A DNA stretch of 64,000 nucleotides from Brevibacillus brevis (GTDB taxonomy: Bacteria > Bacillota > Bacilli > Brevibacillales > Brevibacillaceae), in contig NZ_LR134338.1 of assembly GCF_900637055.1 (NCBI RefSeq), positions 2,304,001 through 2,368,000 on the forward strand, given 5' to 3'. A program made the translations under genes and the position numbers. The notes beneath the pieces are model-generated. The model was not told the origin of the DNA. It did no database searches and saw only the letters and a list, made by a program, of their open reading frames with translations. Of the stretch, positions 7,752 to 16,662 are shown in pieces (position 1 is the stretch's first letter; every line of letters starts with the position of its first letter).

Positions 7752-9456
7752 ACCGCGGGCGCTGATCAAACCCGTTGTTTACACGACACTTGCCAACCTT
7801 GCGCAAATATTGCCGTTTGCCTTGCTCGTGGAGGCTGCTCGATTGATTTTTGAGCCGTTTGCCCAGCCGGGTGCCCCCTTGAACGGCGAGCGACTCTGGT
7901 GGGTATGCGGATGGATGGTCGTCTCGTTGCTCCTTTTGTTTCTATGCGAAATTCCAGCGTATCGCTCGCAGTTTCGCGGTGCCTACAGTACGGCTGCCGA
8001 GGGGCGAACCAAGCTCGCAGAGCACCTTCGCAAGCTGTCACTCGGTTACTTGAACAAAAGAGACCCAGGGGATTTGGCCAATATGATGATGGGAGATTTT
8101 ACGATGGTGGAGCACGGTATTTCCCATCTCGTACCGCAAATGTTAGGGGCGATCATCATGCCTGTCATGGCGATCGTAGGTCTTTCTTTCATGGATTGGC
8201 GCATGGCACTGGCCTTGTTTGCTGCGTTTCCCATAGCAATTCTCTTGGTGCTGATGACATCAGGACTTCAACGCAGGCTCGGAGCGACGCACATGCGGGC
8301 CAAAATTGACGCCGCCAATCGCTTGCAGGAATATTTGAACGGCATTCGCGTCATCAAGGCGTACAATTTGACGGGTGAACGCTTTGTACGGCTGGAACAA
8401 TCCTTTCGGGAGTTCATGCGACAGAGTATACGGATCGAAGGGTTGCTGGGATCGATTGTGCTCGCCGCCATCGCTTTTATCCGAGCTGGCCTTACACTCA
8501 TGGTCATGGTCGGCGTGTATTTGCTCGTAGCGGGTAGCATAGACCTGATCACGTTTGTCATGTTCCTGCTTGTTGGGACACGTATTTTTGATCCATTGAC
8601 AGCTGCACTCGTCAACTATGCAGAATTCCGATACCACGAACAGGCGGGAGAGCGGATTGTCCAGTTGCTGGCGGAGCCGATCATGACAGGCGTGCAGCAA
8701 CCGCCTGCGGAAAACGACGTGAAGCTCGAAGGCGTCTCTTTTGGCTATATCGAAAAGAACGTATTGAACAACGTGAGCATGCACATGCCAGTCGGTTCAT
8801 TTACAGCGTTGGTCGGGCCGTCCGGCAGTGGAAAAAGCACCGTGATGCGGCTGATTGCCAGATTTTATGACCCGTCGAAAGGCACTGTTCTGCTAGGCGA
8901 TCAACCACTTGTCGATATGGACCCGGAAGCACTCCTCTCCCGCGTGTCGATGGTGTTTCAGGACGTGTATTTATTCCAGGACACGATTGCAAACAACATT
9001 CGGTTCGGAAAAAGGGATGCGACACAAGCTGAGATCGAGGAGGCGGCCAAACAAGCGTGCTGCCATGATTTCATCATGAAGCTGCCCGATGGCTACGATA
9101 CGCTCGTAGGAGAAGGAGGAAGCACGCTGTCAGGCGGGGAGAAACAGCGCATTTCCATTGCCCGAGCGATCTTGAAAAATGCGCCGATCATTCTCTTGGA
9201 TGAAGCAACAGCCTCACTAGACCCCGAGAATGAGGCGCAAATTCAGAAAGCGATCGATACGCTTATCGAGGGAAGAACGGTTATTGCTATTGCTCATCGT
9301 CTGAAAACCATTCGTAATGCTGACAACATCTACGTGTTGGAAAATGGCACGGTCGTCGAATCGGGACAGCATGATGAGCTTGTGATGAAAAACGGTTTGT
9401 ATGCACGGCTGTGGAAGCTGCAGCAAGCGACAGGCGGCTGGAGACTGTCTTCATAA
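7714..9456 (+). CDS. ABC transporter, fused permease/ATPase, second half of a heterodimer
   Basis: Exporter-fold ABC protein of about 580 residues. The start is placed at ATG 7714, with AAAGGGGAG just upstream; ATG 7720 and GTG 7708 are alternatives. It overlaps the preceding ABC gene by about 38 bases in another frame, a sign of coupled translation. Six spans lie within residues 20-290. The nucleotide-binding domain has Walker A GPSGSGKST near residue 368, the signature LSGGEKQRISIARA near 471, Walker B IILLDEATAS near 492 and the H-loop His near 527. Both halves keep the Walker B glutamate, so both ATP sites may be active. A terminator follows directly. Confidence 0.9.
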   Translation: MQMSMLNNITAGKPRALIKPVVYTTLANLAQILPFALLVEAARLIFEPFAQPGAPLNGERLWWVCGWMVVSLLLLFLCEIPAYRSQFRGAYSTAAEGRTKLAEHLRKLSLGYLNKRDPGDLANMMMGDFTMVEHGISHLVPQMLGAIIMPVMAIVGLSFMDWRMALALFAAFPIAILLVLMTSGLQRRLGATHMRAKIDAANRLQEYLNGIRVIKAYNLTGERFVRLEQSFREFMRQSIRIEGLLGSIVLAAIAFIRAGLTLMVMVGVYLLVAGSIDLITFVMFLLVGTRIFDPLTAALVNYAEFRYHEQAGERIVQLLAEPIMTGVQQPPAENDVKLEGVSFGYIEKNVLNNVSMHMPVGSFTALVGPSGSGKSTVMRLIARFYDPSKGTVLLGDQPLVDMDPEALLSRVSMVFQDVYLFQDTIANNIRFGKRDATQAEIEEAAKQACCHDFIMKLPDGYDTLVGEGGSTLSGGEKQRISIARAILKNAPIILLDEATASLDPENEAQIQKAIDTLIEGRTVIAIAHRLKTIRNADNIYVLENGTVVESGQHDELVMKNGLYARLWKLQQATGGWRLSS

Positions 9457-9462
9457 ATCAGT

Positions 9463-9503
9463 GACAAAACCCGCGGGGCAAGTCAGCCGAAGCGGGTTTT
9501 GTC
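9463..9503. terminator. Bidirectional terminator between ABC operon and MFS gene
   Basis: GACAAAACCCGC at 9463-9474 pairs perfectly with GCGGGTTTTGTC at 9492-9503. The A/T flanks serve both converging transcripts. Confidence 0.8.
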
Positions 9504-9521
9504 ATGGGCGAACTCTCCCTA

Positions 9522-10832
9522 TCAGTTATCCGTTTTTTTAGTCGCAGGGACGTTGCGGAATAGCTTGGTCATGCACACCCACGCGATGAGTGGGCCGATT
9601 CCGATACACAGGATCAACCAGTTCAGCGTAAGAGGAGAGACGCTCAAGGACGTTACCAGAAGAAAGACCAGAATCCCCACCAGCCGACCAACGTCCAGAG
9701 CGAACTCTCGCAGCACGACATACTCGACCCGATTGCGTGCGCTCTCTTCGTTTGTGCCAATCAGATCAAAAATCGTAGAGAGCATGGGCACAGAAAACAG
9801 CGGATACGCGATGGACACGGCAATCCCGAAAATAAGCAGTGTCGTAAAGCTCACCTGCCAAAAAAATACGAAGAGAATCCCCCACATAATGACAGAACCA
9901 GTGAGCATTCCCCACTTGCGATAGCGAGGAGCGAACCATTTGGCGATCAGGAAGTAGCTCACAAGTCCGACGGCAGATGTAGTCAGCCAATAGTTGCCGA
10001 GAGTCATCTCGCTTCTCGTGGAAATGTAAACGAGTAGGCCGATCACAAAGCCGAATACGCCTTCACGCAGTCCTTGACCAGCCAAAGCGCCTGCCGCCCA
10101 GCGCCACTTGGGCTCCTCTCGCAAGCAACGTAAGGAAAAGCTCCAAGAATACGTCCCTTCCGATTGGCGTTTTTTCAGAAAAAAGCTGATGAAAACGCCG
10201 ACGACAAATAGCGCAAGCGAGATCCCGAAAATAAGGGAGTAGCCGCTATTGCCCGGAAGCCGCGTAATGAGCATACCTGATATCCATGGAGCGAGCATGC
10301 CGCCAATGGAAGCAAGCAACCCGGCCCAACTGTTGAAAAGGTCGCGGTTATCGGCATTCGTGATTTCGAAGTACACCACATTAAAAGAAAGCCAGAAAAA
10401 ACCACTCGCCATGCCCTGAACGAGACCAAGTGGGACAGCGTAAGTAACAGCTTGGGGACCCGCCAAAAGAACGAGCAAATAAAAGAGGGCAGAAACCGCC
10501 ATCCCAGCACGTAAGACATTCATTTTGTTCAGTTGCTTTACATACCAGCCTGCAAGCCAGAAGGTCAGAGCACCCGCGAGATGGGCGGAAAAAGTAAACC
10601 ATGCAATCGGAGCAAATTGACTTTTTACCTTCCACAAATAGACGTTTACAAACGTACCAGAAAGGGCGCCAGCGGCAATGAATACAGCGTTGACCAAAAG
10701 CAGCAGCTTGGCTTGATTGTCCAGACGACCTGATTGCTTTTGCTGAGAAGGCTCGTCGCGGGACACTTTCAGACCAATGGACTCCTGAATTTGAAGGAAG
10801 GATGGAAGGCGTTTTTTTGTTTTTTGCTGCAT
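9522..10832 (-). CDS. MFS transporter
   Basis: Major facilitator superfamily permease of 436 residues with a hydrophilic N-terminal extension of about 40 residues and then about twelve hydrophobic spans. Recognisable loops include GWYVKQLNKMNVLRAG (cytoplasmic loop 2-3 type) and ISFFLKKRQSEG before the central loop. The start ATG at 10832 is preceded by GGAGGG. The substrate cannot be predicted. It converges on the ABC operon and diverges from the amidohydrolase gene across a 221-bp gap in which I see no clear operator. Confidence 0.85.
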   Translation of the reverse strand: MQQKTKKRLPSFLQIQESIGLKVSRDEPSQQKQSGRLDNQAKLLLLVNAVFIAAGALSGTFVNVYLWKVKSQFAPIAWFTFSAHLAGALTFWLAGWYVKQLNKMNVLRAGMAVSALFYLLVLLAGPQAVTYAVPLGLVQGMASGFFWLSFNVVYFEITNADNRDLFNSWAGLLASIGGMLAPWISGMLITRLPGNSGYSLIFGISLALFVVGVFISFFLKKRQSEGTYSWSFSLRCLREEPKWRWAAGALAGQGLREGVFGFVIGLLVYISTRSEMTLGNYWLTTSAVGLVSYFLIAKWFAPRYRKWGMLTGSVIMWGILFVFFWQVSFTTLLIFGIAVSIAYPLFSVPMLSTIFDLIGTNEESARNRVEYVVLREFALDVGRLVGILVFLLVTSLSVSPLTLNWLILCIGIGPLIAWVCMTKLFRNVPATKKTDN

Positions 10833-11053
10833 ACGTTCCCTCCGCGCAAAAATAGGACATGAACATAACGTGCCCTACCGTTGCTGCTTTCAACAGAGAA
10901 GTGAGTGAAGACCATGTTTTTCCAAGAGGAAAAGCGAAGATCGCAATTTTTTGAACGTTATTTCTTTTCAGGGAGGAAAACGACTAGCAGCAAACAAATT
11001 AAGAGAGGATAGTCATACGAAAATACAGAAGCGAACAGAAAAGAGGTCACGAG

Positions 11054-12652
11054 ATGGCGACAACCATTTTCCGAAATGGACGCATTTACACAGGAGATTC
11101 CAGGCATTTGTTCGTACAAGCACTGGTCGTTCGAGATGGAATTGTACATGACTTGGGCAGCGATGCGGACATGCTTCTTCAATACGGAGGCAGTGATGCA
11201 ACGGTCATTGATCTGCAAGGATATACCGCTACGCCGGGATTGATTGACAGCCACCTGCACTTGGGATGGCTCGGTCTCACCTTTTTGCAGCTGGATTTGA
11301 GTAAAGCTCGCTCCAAGGACGAGATGCTGTTTCTCTTAAAAGAAAAAGCGCAAGCCACACCTGAAAATGTGTGGATACAGGGCTACGGCTGGGATGAGAA
11401 TTTGTTTGCGGATGGCGGCGGCATTCCTACCATCGAAGAGCTTGATCAAGCTGCACCGCATTGCCCGATTCTACTGGCACGAATATGTGGACATGCGAAT
11501 CTGGTAAACAGCAAGGCATTGGAGCTATGTGGCTATCATCGTGACATGGAGGTGCCTGCGGGGGGAGTCATTGTACATGATCCTGTAAGCGGAAAGCCAA
11601 CGGGGATGCTATTAGAAACAGCCTCCAACCTGATTACGAAGCATATTCCGAGACCTGACTACGATCAGTTAAAGCAAAGCCTGCGCAGCTCGATTCGCTA
11701 TGCAATGGCGCATGGATTGACAGGGGCACATACGGAGGATCTGCGTGAATTGGGCGGACTTGCGCAAACGTATCGGCTCTATGATGAGCTCATCAATGGC
11801 GAAGAGCTTGCGCTGCGCAGCAACCTGCTTGTCTACTATCCGCATATGCATGAACTGCGCGACTTAAACATGACGGCAGGTTACGGCAACGCTCATGTGC
11901 AAATTGGTGCGGTGAAAATTTTCGCAGATGGAGCATTGGGACGCAGGACGGCTTATCTGTCTGCTCCATACGCTGATGATCCGAGCACCAGCGGTTATCC
12001 TGTGCATGAGCAAGACGAGCTGACAGAGCTGGTTCGACAAGCGCGTGGACTCGGAATGCCCATTGCCGTACACACCATTGGAGACAAAGCACTGGAAATG
12101 GTGCTGGACAGCTTGGATCAGTTCCCGGCAGTCGCCTATCGGGATCGCCTCATTCACACACAAATCTTGCGGCCAGACCTGCTGGACCGCTTGAAGCATC
12201 CTCATCGGATCGCAGATATCCAACCGCGTTTTCTTGCAGGAGACTTCCCGTGGGTGATGGATCGCGTAGGACAGGAGCGGATTCAACACTCGTACATCTG
12301 GAAAACGATGATGGATTACGGAATCATTTGCGCTGCGGGCTCGGATACACCGGTAGAACCAATCGATCCTCTGTTGGGAATACACGCAGCAGTCACACGC
12401 AAAGCACCGGGTGAAACACACGATGGCTACTTCCCGCAGGAGAAATTGACGATGGAGGAAGCGATTCATCTGTTTACATTGGGCAGTGCGCAAGTGACGA
12501 ATGAGGAGCATGTCAAAGGCACACTGTCTCGTGGAAAATATGCGGATATGACCGTCTATTCGAAGCACCTGTTTACCATCGATCCAGACGAGCTGCTCTC
12601 GACAAAGGTCATGATGACCATCATTGGCGGAAAAGTTTGCTACACGTCTTGA
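11054..12652 (+). CDS. YtcJ-like amidohydrolase
   Basis: Metal-dependent amidohydrolase of the Amidohydro_3 (YtcJ/LAF3) group, 532 residues. The N-terminal small beta domain (IFRNGRIYTGDSRH) is followed by the metal-binding LIDSHLHLGWLG motif near residue 68. Later TIM-barrel features are the GAHTED, AVKIFADGALGRRTAY, AVHTIGDKALEM and CAAGSDTPVEPIDP motifs, the last giving the barrel's catalytic Asp. The C-terminal YADMTVYSKHLF segment closes the small domain. Known members hydrolyse amide-type bonds of small molecules; the natural substrate is uncertain. AGAGGTC precedes the ATG. Confidence 0.9.
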   Translation: MATTIFRNGRIYTGDSRHLFVQALVVRDGIVHDLGSDADMLLQYGGSDATVIDLQGYTATPGLIDSHLHLGWLGLTFLQLDLSKARSKDEMLFLLKEKAQATPENVWIQGYGWDENLFADGGGIPTIEELDQAAPHCPILLARICGHANLVNSKALELCGYHRDMEVPAGGVIVHDPVSGKPTGMLLETASNLITKHIPRPDYDQLKQSLRSSIRYAMAHGLTGAHTEDLRELGGLAQTYRLYDELINGEELALRSNLLVYYPHMHELRDLNMTAGYGNAHVQIGAVKIFADGALGRRTAYLSAPYADDPSTSGYPVHEQDELTELVRQARGLGMPIAVHTIGDKALEMVLDSLDQFPAVAYRDRLIHTQILRPDLLDRLKHPHRIADIQPRFLAGDFPWVMDRVGQERIQHSYIWKTMMDYGIICAAGSDTPVEPIDPLLGIHAAVTRKAPGETHDGYFPQEKLTMEEAIHLFTLGSAQVTNEEHVKGTLSRGKYADMTVYSKHLFTIDPDELLSTKVMMTIIGGKVCYTS

Positions 12653-12674
12653 AAACATAACCCGAAAATCAGAG

Positions 12675-12725
12675 CAGCGGCTGCCCTGGACAAGAAAGTA
12701 AAGTCCTGGACTGCCGCTGTTTTAT
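12675..12725 (+). terminator. Terminator after the amidohydrolase gene
   Basis: CAGCGGC at 12675-12681 pairs with GCCGCTG at 12713-12719. A second inner helix (GGAC/GTCC) extends the stem, and TTTTA follows. Confidence 0.65.
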
Positions 12726-12733
12726 GGTGGGAT

Positions 12734-12966
12734 CTACTTTTCAGACGTACTTGCCAGATGCTCCTCAAGACGATCCATGGTCTGTTCGGCACCTGGGACG
12801 GCATATGTTTTCACCTTATCGAATACTGCGGCAGTTTCTTCAATCGATTCGCTCAAGTTGAACGATCTCGACGAAGACATTGGTGTTGGGAAAATCAACG
12901 CCATCAGGACCGTGCATGATAAACTGCCATGTACCGCCCGGGTTTAGAGTAAACTTCTGTCCCTTC
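12734..12966 (-). pseudogene. Relic of an SRPBCC/AHSA1-family gene (internal deletion and frameshift)
   Basis: Two fragments of one family lie side by side on the minus strand but in different frames. The upstream fragment (about 12843-12966) reads LKGQKFTLNPGGTWQF and HGPDGVDFPNTNVFVEIV, the middle strands of an AHSA1-type SRPBCC domain. The next fragment (12734-12845) reads IEETAAVFDKVKTYAVPGAE and MDRLEEHLA to a TAG, the family's C-terminal helix. The N-terminus and about 50-60 residues between the fragments are missing. The upstream break coincides with the end of the EamA gene, so a deletion probably joined the two. It should not be functional. Confidence 0.75.
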
Positions 12967-13861
12967 AGGACAAGTGAGTCGGGTTTTTGGTCAGCTGCTT
13001 TCCGCGCAGCAAGCTCTTCACATCGATTTCTGCAATCAGCACACTGATCAAAACGAGACCTGCGCCTATGTACCCGCGAACAGACAGTGTTTCGCCTGTG
13101 ACCAAGAAGGCAAACAGGGCAGCAAAGACTGGCTCCAAGGAAAAAATAACACCCGTGTGCGTGGCGGTCGTATATTTTTGGGCCACCGTTTGTACCACAA
13201 AGCCAATTGCGCTGCACAATACGCTAAGGGCGAGCACGGCGATCCAAGCCTCTGTCGTCTGCGGCAATGTAGGAGTCTCCAGCGCAAATGAAAAAACAAT
13301 GCCCAGCAGAGCCGTAAAGCCAAGCTGGTAAATCCCCAACTGGATCGTATCCGATTGATTGGCCCATCGACCTGTTACGGTAATATGTGTAGCGTAAAAG
13401 AGGGCGCCAACGATGCACAAAAGGTCTCCTTGGCTGATGCGAAAGTCAGCGCTTAGTGTGAGCAGGCCGATGCCGATCATAGCCAGTCCAGCGCCTACAA
13501 AGACTCTTTTTTCAGGACGGTTTCTTAAAAGAATAGATAAGAGCGGAACAAAGATAACGGTCAAGCTAACGAGAAAGCCTGCCTGGGAAGCCGTCGTTGA
13601 TTTCACTCCGTTCGTAATGGTGGCAAAAACCCCAAAAAGGAGAGCACCAAGTACGAATGCATGAAGCAATGTTTTTCGATTCGTGCTACGCAAGCGTTTA
13701 TGGAACAAGGCGGCTGCCAGTAGAAAAGCAATGCCAAAGCGGATGCCGATCAGATTGAAAGTCTCCAAATCCTTCAATCCCATTTGCATAAACACATACG
13801 AGGTTCCCCAAAACAGGGTGACCAAAATCATAGCCAAATCGGCTTTCACTTGCGGTTTCAT
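12965..13861 (-). CDS. EamA/DMT superfamily transporter
   Basis: Drug/metabolite transporter of 298 residues with ten hydrophobic spans in two EamA repeats (first about residues 8-140, second about 152-285). The N-terminal FWGTSYVFMQMGL and mid-protein GALFYATHITVTGRW motifs mark the repeat starts. The ATG at 13861 has GAAGGAGA about 10 bases upstream. It is divergent from the LysR gene, a common regulator-target layout. The last residues (KNPTHLS) lie at the break point of the SRPBCC relic, so the C-terminus may have been altered by that deletion. Confidence 0.88.
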   Translation of the reverse strand: MKPQVKADLAMILVTLFWGTSYVFMQMGLKDLETFNLIGIRFGIAFLLAAALFHKRLRSTNRKTLLHAFVLGALLFGVFATITNGVKSTTASQAGFLVSLTVIFVPLLSILLRNRPEKRVFVGAGLAMIGIGLLTLSADFRISQGDLLCIVGALFYATHITVTGRWANQSDTIQLGIYQLGFTALLGIVFSFALETPTLPQTTEAWIAVLALSVLCSAIGFVVQTVAQKYTTATHTGVIFSLEPVFAALFAFLVTGETLSVRGYIGAGLVLISVLIAEIDVKSLLRGKQLTKNPTHLS

Positions 13862-13970
13862 GATGGATAAGTCTCCTTCCCCGGGAAAAAGCGGGTCCTA
13901 ATCAGTGTTGCGCCATAAACAGTATACGAGTATCGTTTAAATAAGAAAAATGAATGTTTGTGATGATTTT

Positions 13971-13987
13971 CATGAATCGGATTCATG
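13971..13987. promoter_or_regulatory. 17-bp palindrome in the EamA/LysR intergenic region (likely LysR operator)
   Basis: CATGAATC-G-GATTCATG is a perfect inverted repeat about 19 bases before the LysR start. LysR regulators typically bind such sites near their own start and control the divergent gene. It contains no long T-run. Confidence 0.6.
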
Positions 13988-14005
13988 TAAAGGGGACGAA
14001 GAAAG

Positions 14006-14884
14006 GTGAGTTTGAACAAGTTTGAGGTAGTGATCACCGTTATTGAGTCGGGGAGCTTAACCAAAGCTGGAGAAATATTAGGTCTGACACAATCAGCGGT
14101 CAGCCATGCGATAGCGAGTCTGGAGCGGGAATTTGGATTTTCACTTTTGACCAGAGGACGATCAGGCATTAGCCTCACGAGTAATGGGGAGCGACTGCTT
14201 CCATACATGCGTGAGACTCTGCGCTGTCATGAGCGTATGAAACAAGAGGTGTTTGCCATCAACGGGTTGGAGGTCGGAACGGTGAGAATTGGAACGTTCA
14301 CGAGTGTATCCACGCAATGGCTTCCCGGAATCCTCAAGCGGTTTCAAGATCAGTATCCGGAGATCGAGATTAGGCTGATGGAAGGGTATTACGATGGAAT
14401 TGAGAGCTGGATTCAAACAGGAGAGATTGATTTCGGCTTCGTCTCCTTACCAACAACAGAGGATTTGGAATGTATCCCTTTAAAAAAGGATCAGATGTAT
14501 TTGCTGGTGACAGAGGAACACCCGCTCTACAAAGAGGAGCGGGTGCATGTGAGCCGATTGGCCGAAGAGATATTTATCATGCCGAAGACAGGCTGTGACA
14601 ATGATATACAGCGCTTGCTGGCCCAGTATCAGATCGAGCCCCGAATCAAATATGAAGTGGGAGATGATCACGCGATTATTGCCATGGTGCAAAATGGACT
14701 CGGGATCAGCATTCTTCCGGAAATGATTTTGTTCCGTTTGCCTGCAAATATACGGATGATCCCGCTTGAAGGGGAGCATTACCGTTCGCTGGGGGTGGCA
14801 GCAACCTCTTTTTCCAAGCAATCACCGGCTGCCAAACGCTTCTTGCAGTTTGTAACCGATTGGGTAAACGAGCAGCAGGCGTAA
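14006..14884 (+). CDS. LysR family transcriptional regulator
   Basis: Regulator of 292 residues: winged helix-turn-helix at residues 1-60 (SLTKAGEILGLTQSAVSHAIASLE), linker helix, and a two-lobed periplasmic-binding-like effector domain from about residue 90 (VRIGTFTSVSTQWLPGIL). The GTG at 14006 with AGGGGA upstream is the longest supported start; TTG at 14012 behind AAAGGTGAG is an alternative. It is divergent from the EamA transporter gene and separated from it by a palindromic site, so autoregulation and control of that transporter are likely. Confidence 0.9.
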   Translation: MSLNKFEVVITVIESGSLTKAGEILGLTQSAVSHAIASLEREFGFSLLTRGRSGISLTSNGERLLPYMRETLRCHERMKQEVFAINGLEVGTVRIGTFTSVSTQWLPGILKRFQDQYPEIEIRLMEGYYDGIESWIQTGEIDFGFVSLPTTEDLECIPLKKDQMYLLVTEEHPLYKEERVHVSRLAEEIFIMPKTGCDNDIQRLLAQYQIEPRIKYEVGDDHAIIAMVQNGLGISILPEMILFRLPANIRMIPLEGEHYRSLGVAATSFSKQSPAAKRFLQFVTDWVNEQQA

Positions 14885-14885
14885 T

Positions 14886-15632
14886 TCAGACAGACAAATC
14901 GCTCCTGACTTCCTTCGCCAGTGGCTGCTTTCGGACAAAGGGCAGGTACAGCAAGAAAAACAACGCGAGCGCTACTCCTTCCAACGAAACGATGTACCAC
15001 GGATACGGGCCCAAAAAGTCAATCAGACTGGGATTGTCCGGTTTGCGCGAGACAAATAAATAATTTCCGCCCGTCCATTGGTTGACGAAAAGTGCGACGA
15101 GCAAAAGCAGGTTTAAAAAGCCCATCGTTTTCCAAATCGAACGGACAGTCGGACGGTAGCCTTCTACCCACGTCATGTACAGGCAAGCAAGAATGATTCC
15201 TGCGTGGGCTACAAAAAAATGCACAAAGCGAAAATGCGGAAATGGATAAAACAACTCGGGTGTAAGCAATGCCTGCATGGCACCGCCAATCCCGGCAAAA
15301 AACGTAATCTCATACAGCCCGTAGCTTCTCGTCATCAGCATCACGGCAGATAGAAGGAGAGTCACGCTACACAGCTGCAAGGGCAATGTGTAGGCAGCTG
15401 TCCAGCTCACGGTATAAACATGCCAAAGCTGATAACAAGCCTCTGACAAAAGTAAGACACCTGCGAGCACGTAACGTGTGGCGAGTCGATTTGTCGGGGC
15501 TTGGAGCTTTTGCCGAAATAAATAGGTGAGAACGACCAGACAGAGCACAAGAATCAAGGTGATAACGTGTGAAGTGGAAAACAGACGAAACGGCTCCCCT
15601 GTCAGGAAAAGTGACAAATAGGGTGAGGTCAT
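14886..15632 (-). CDS. YwaF/TIGR02206-type integral membrane protein
   Basis: Membrane protein of 248 residues with about seven hydrophobic spans. It has the family's LPLQLCSVTLLLS motif, a GGAMQALLTPEL turn and a conserved FVHFFVAHAGII span. B. subtilis YwaF is similar, but its function is unknown. AAAGGAG precedes the ATG. It is convergent with the LysR gene, with only one base between the stops. Confidence 0.85.
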   Translation of the reverse strand: MTSPYLSLFLTGEPFRLFSTSHVITLILVLCLVVLTYLFRQKLQAPTNRLATRYVLAGVLLLSEACYQLWHVYTVSWTAAYTLPLQLCSVTLLLSAVMLMTRSYGLYEITFFAGIGGAMQALLTPELFYPFPHFRFVHFFVAHAGIILACLYMTWVEGYRPTVRSIWKTMGFLNLLLLVALFVNQWTGGNYLFVSRKPDNPSLIDFLGPYPWYIVSLEGVALALFFLLYLPFVRKQPLAKEVRSDLSV

Positions 15633-15720
15633 GATGAGCTCCTTTTTGTTTATTATTTTTTATATTTGAAAATTCACGAAATTTTAACAGATAACTATTT
15701 TTCTGATATAAATCTTTGGT

Positions 15721-15726
15721 TATAAT
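15721..15726 (+). promoter_or_regulatory. -10 element upstream of the 39-aa zinc-ribbon gene
   Basis: TATAAT in a very AT-rich region, 41 bases before the TTG start. The -35 region is poor (TTTTTC at 17-bp spacing), so activity is uncertain. Confidence 0.4.
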
Positions 15727-15766
15727 ATAAATAGACTACGTTACATCATTGAGAGGAGATATAGTC

Positions 15767-15886
15767 TTGAACTTAGTGCTCACGGAAAAACAATGCAAGT
15801 CTTGCCAGGCTCGCTTGACCGAGTATGAAATCGAGAACAATGGTGCGCTCTGCATGGAATGCTTCAAGGAAGAACAAGGCGAATAA
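15767..15886 (+). CDS. 39-aa zinc-ribbon protein
   Basis: A short gene with a TTG start at 15767 and GAGGAGA 7-10 bases upstream. The product has two CxxC pairs (CKSCQ near residue 10 and CMEC near 29-32) around a TEYEIENNGAL turn, which is the pattern of a compact zinc ribbon. The acidic tail (KEEQGE) ends at TAA. A -10-like TATAAT lies upstream and a very strong terminator lies downstream, so it forms its own transcript. Bacilli carry many such small zinc-ribbon proteins of unknown role. Confidence 0.75.
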   Translation: MNLVLTEKQCKSCQARLTEYEIENNGALCMECFKEEQGE

Positions 15887-15945
15887 AAGTAAAGCAAGGC
15901 ATACGGCAACTGACTGTCTACTGCTATCTAATAATAGACCCTTTC

Positions 15946-15987
15946 AATCAGGCCCTCTCTTTTTAATTGAGAGGGCCTGATTTTTTT
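15946..15987 (+). terminator. Strong terminator with a 14-bp stem
   Basis: AATCAGGCCCTCTC at 15946-15959 pairs perfectly with GAGAGGGCCTGATT at 15969-15982, and the T-run continues to 15987. It ends the zinc-ribbon transcript and may also serve the convergent lipoprotein gene. Confidence 0.85.
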
Positions 15988-15994
15988 GCAGGCC

Positions 15995-16504
15995 TTATTC
16001 CGGGAGCGGGATGATGAGTTCCATTCTTCGGCTGCCGTCTTTCATGCTTGTTTCAAACAAGATCAGTGTCAGTGTGCTGTTCGGCTCCGCTTTTTTCACT
16101 TTCAGTGTATGGGTAAAATCTCCCCAATCAGGAGCAGCGGTCGAAGCTTGCACGAAACCTTGCGTCAACTCGTTATGTCCATCTTCTACGACATAATTGA
16201 GTACAGCTTCGAACACGCGCGCCTGTCCTTTGATTTCGAATGTGTCTTGGGCGGTTTTCTTCACAGTGACATTGCGGAAAATATCATTGGCATAGACAGT
16301 CTCCTGTTGAGCTGGTTGTTCCGTTGTTGGCTTCTCAGGCGTTGTAGGTGGTTGCGTGGTTGCGGGTGGCTCAGAAGCAGGTGTCTCGGGCTCGGCTGCA
16401 ACGGGTGGCTTCTGTTGTTCTGTTGGAGTGGATGGGCTATCTGTGCCACTCGTGCATCCTTGCAGCAAGCCGATCGTCAACAGCAGCAAAAGCATTTTTT
16501 TCAT
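15995..16504 (-). CDS. Lipoprotein with Gmad2 immunoglobulin-like domain
   Basis: Lipoprotein of 169 residues. The signal peptide ends in the lipobox LLQGC (cysteine at residue 17). A Pro/Thr/Glu-rich linker follows to about residue 70, then a domain with the Gmad2 pattern (IFRNVTVKKTAQDTFEIKG, LNYVVEDGHNEL, GDFTHTLKV, ILFETSMKDG). Gmad2 occurs in spore germination and envelope proteins of Bacilli. GAGGGAT precedes the ATG. The linker probably spans the cell wall. Its exact role is unknown. Confidence 0.85.
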   Translation of the reverse strand: MKKMLLLLLTIGLLQGCTSGTDSPSTPTEQQKPPVAAEPETPASEPPATTQPPTTPEKPTTEQPAQQETVYANDIFRNVTVKKTAQDTFEIKGQARVFEAVLNYVVEDGHNELTQGFVQASTAAPDWGDFTHTLKVKKAEPNSTLTLILFETSMKDGSRRMELIIPLPE

Positions 16505-16662
16505 GGTATCCCTCGATTCTGTCTGGTATGAAATGGTACCTACAAATAATAAGACGTAAAAACAAATAAGAGTGTTTCAGGTGGATGAGTCTTCCTGCAT
16601 AAACTATGATAGAATGGAGAGGAAGTAGCAACCATTATTCCTAGAAGGCTGGTCTGATAAGA

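Noticed and set aside
10951..11151. Frame starting MNVISFQGG before the amidohydrolase gene
   Set aside because: No ribosome site near its TTG start and it overlaps the amidohydrolase gene by about 100 bases.
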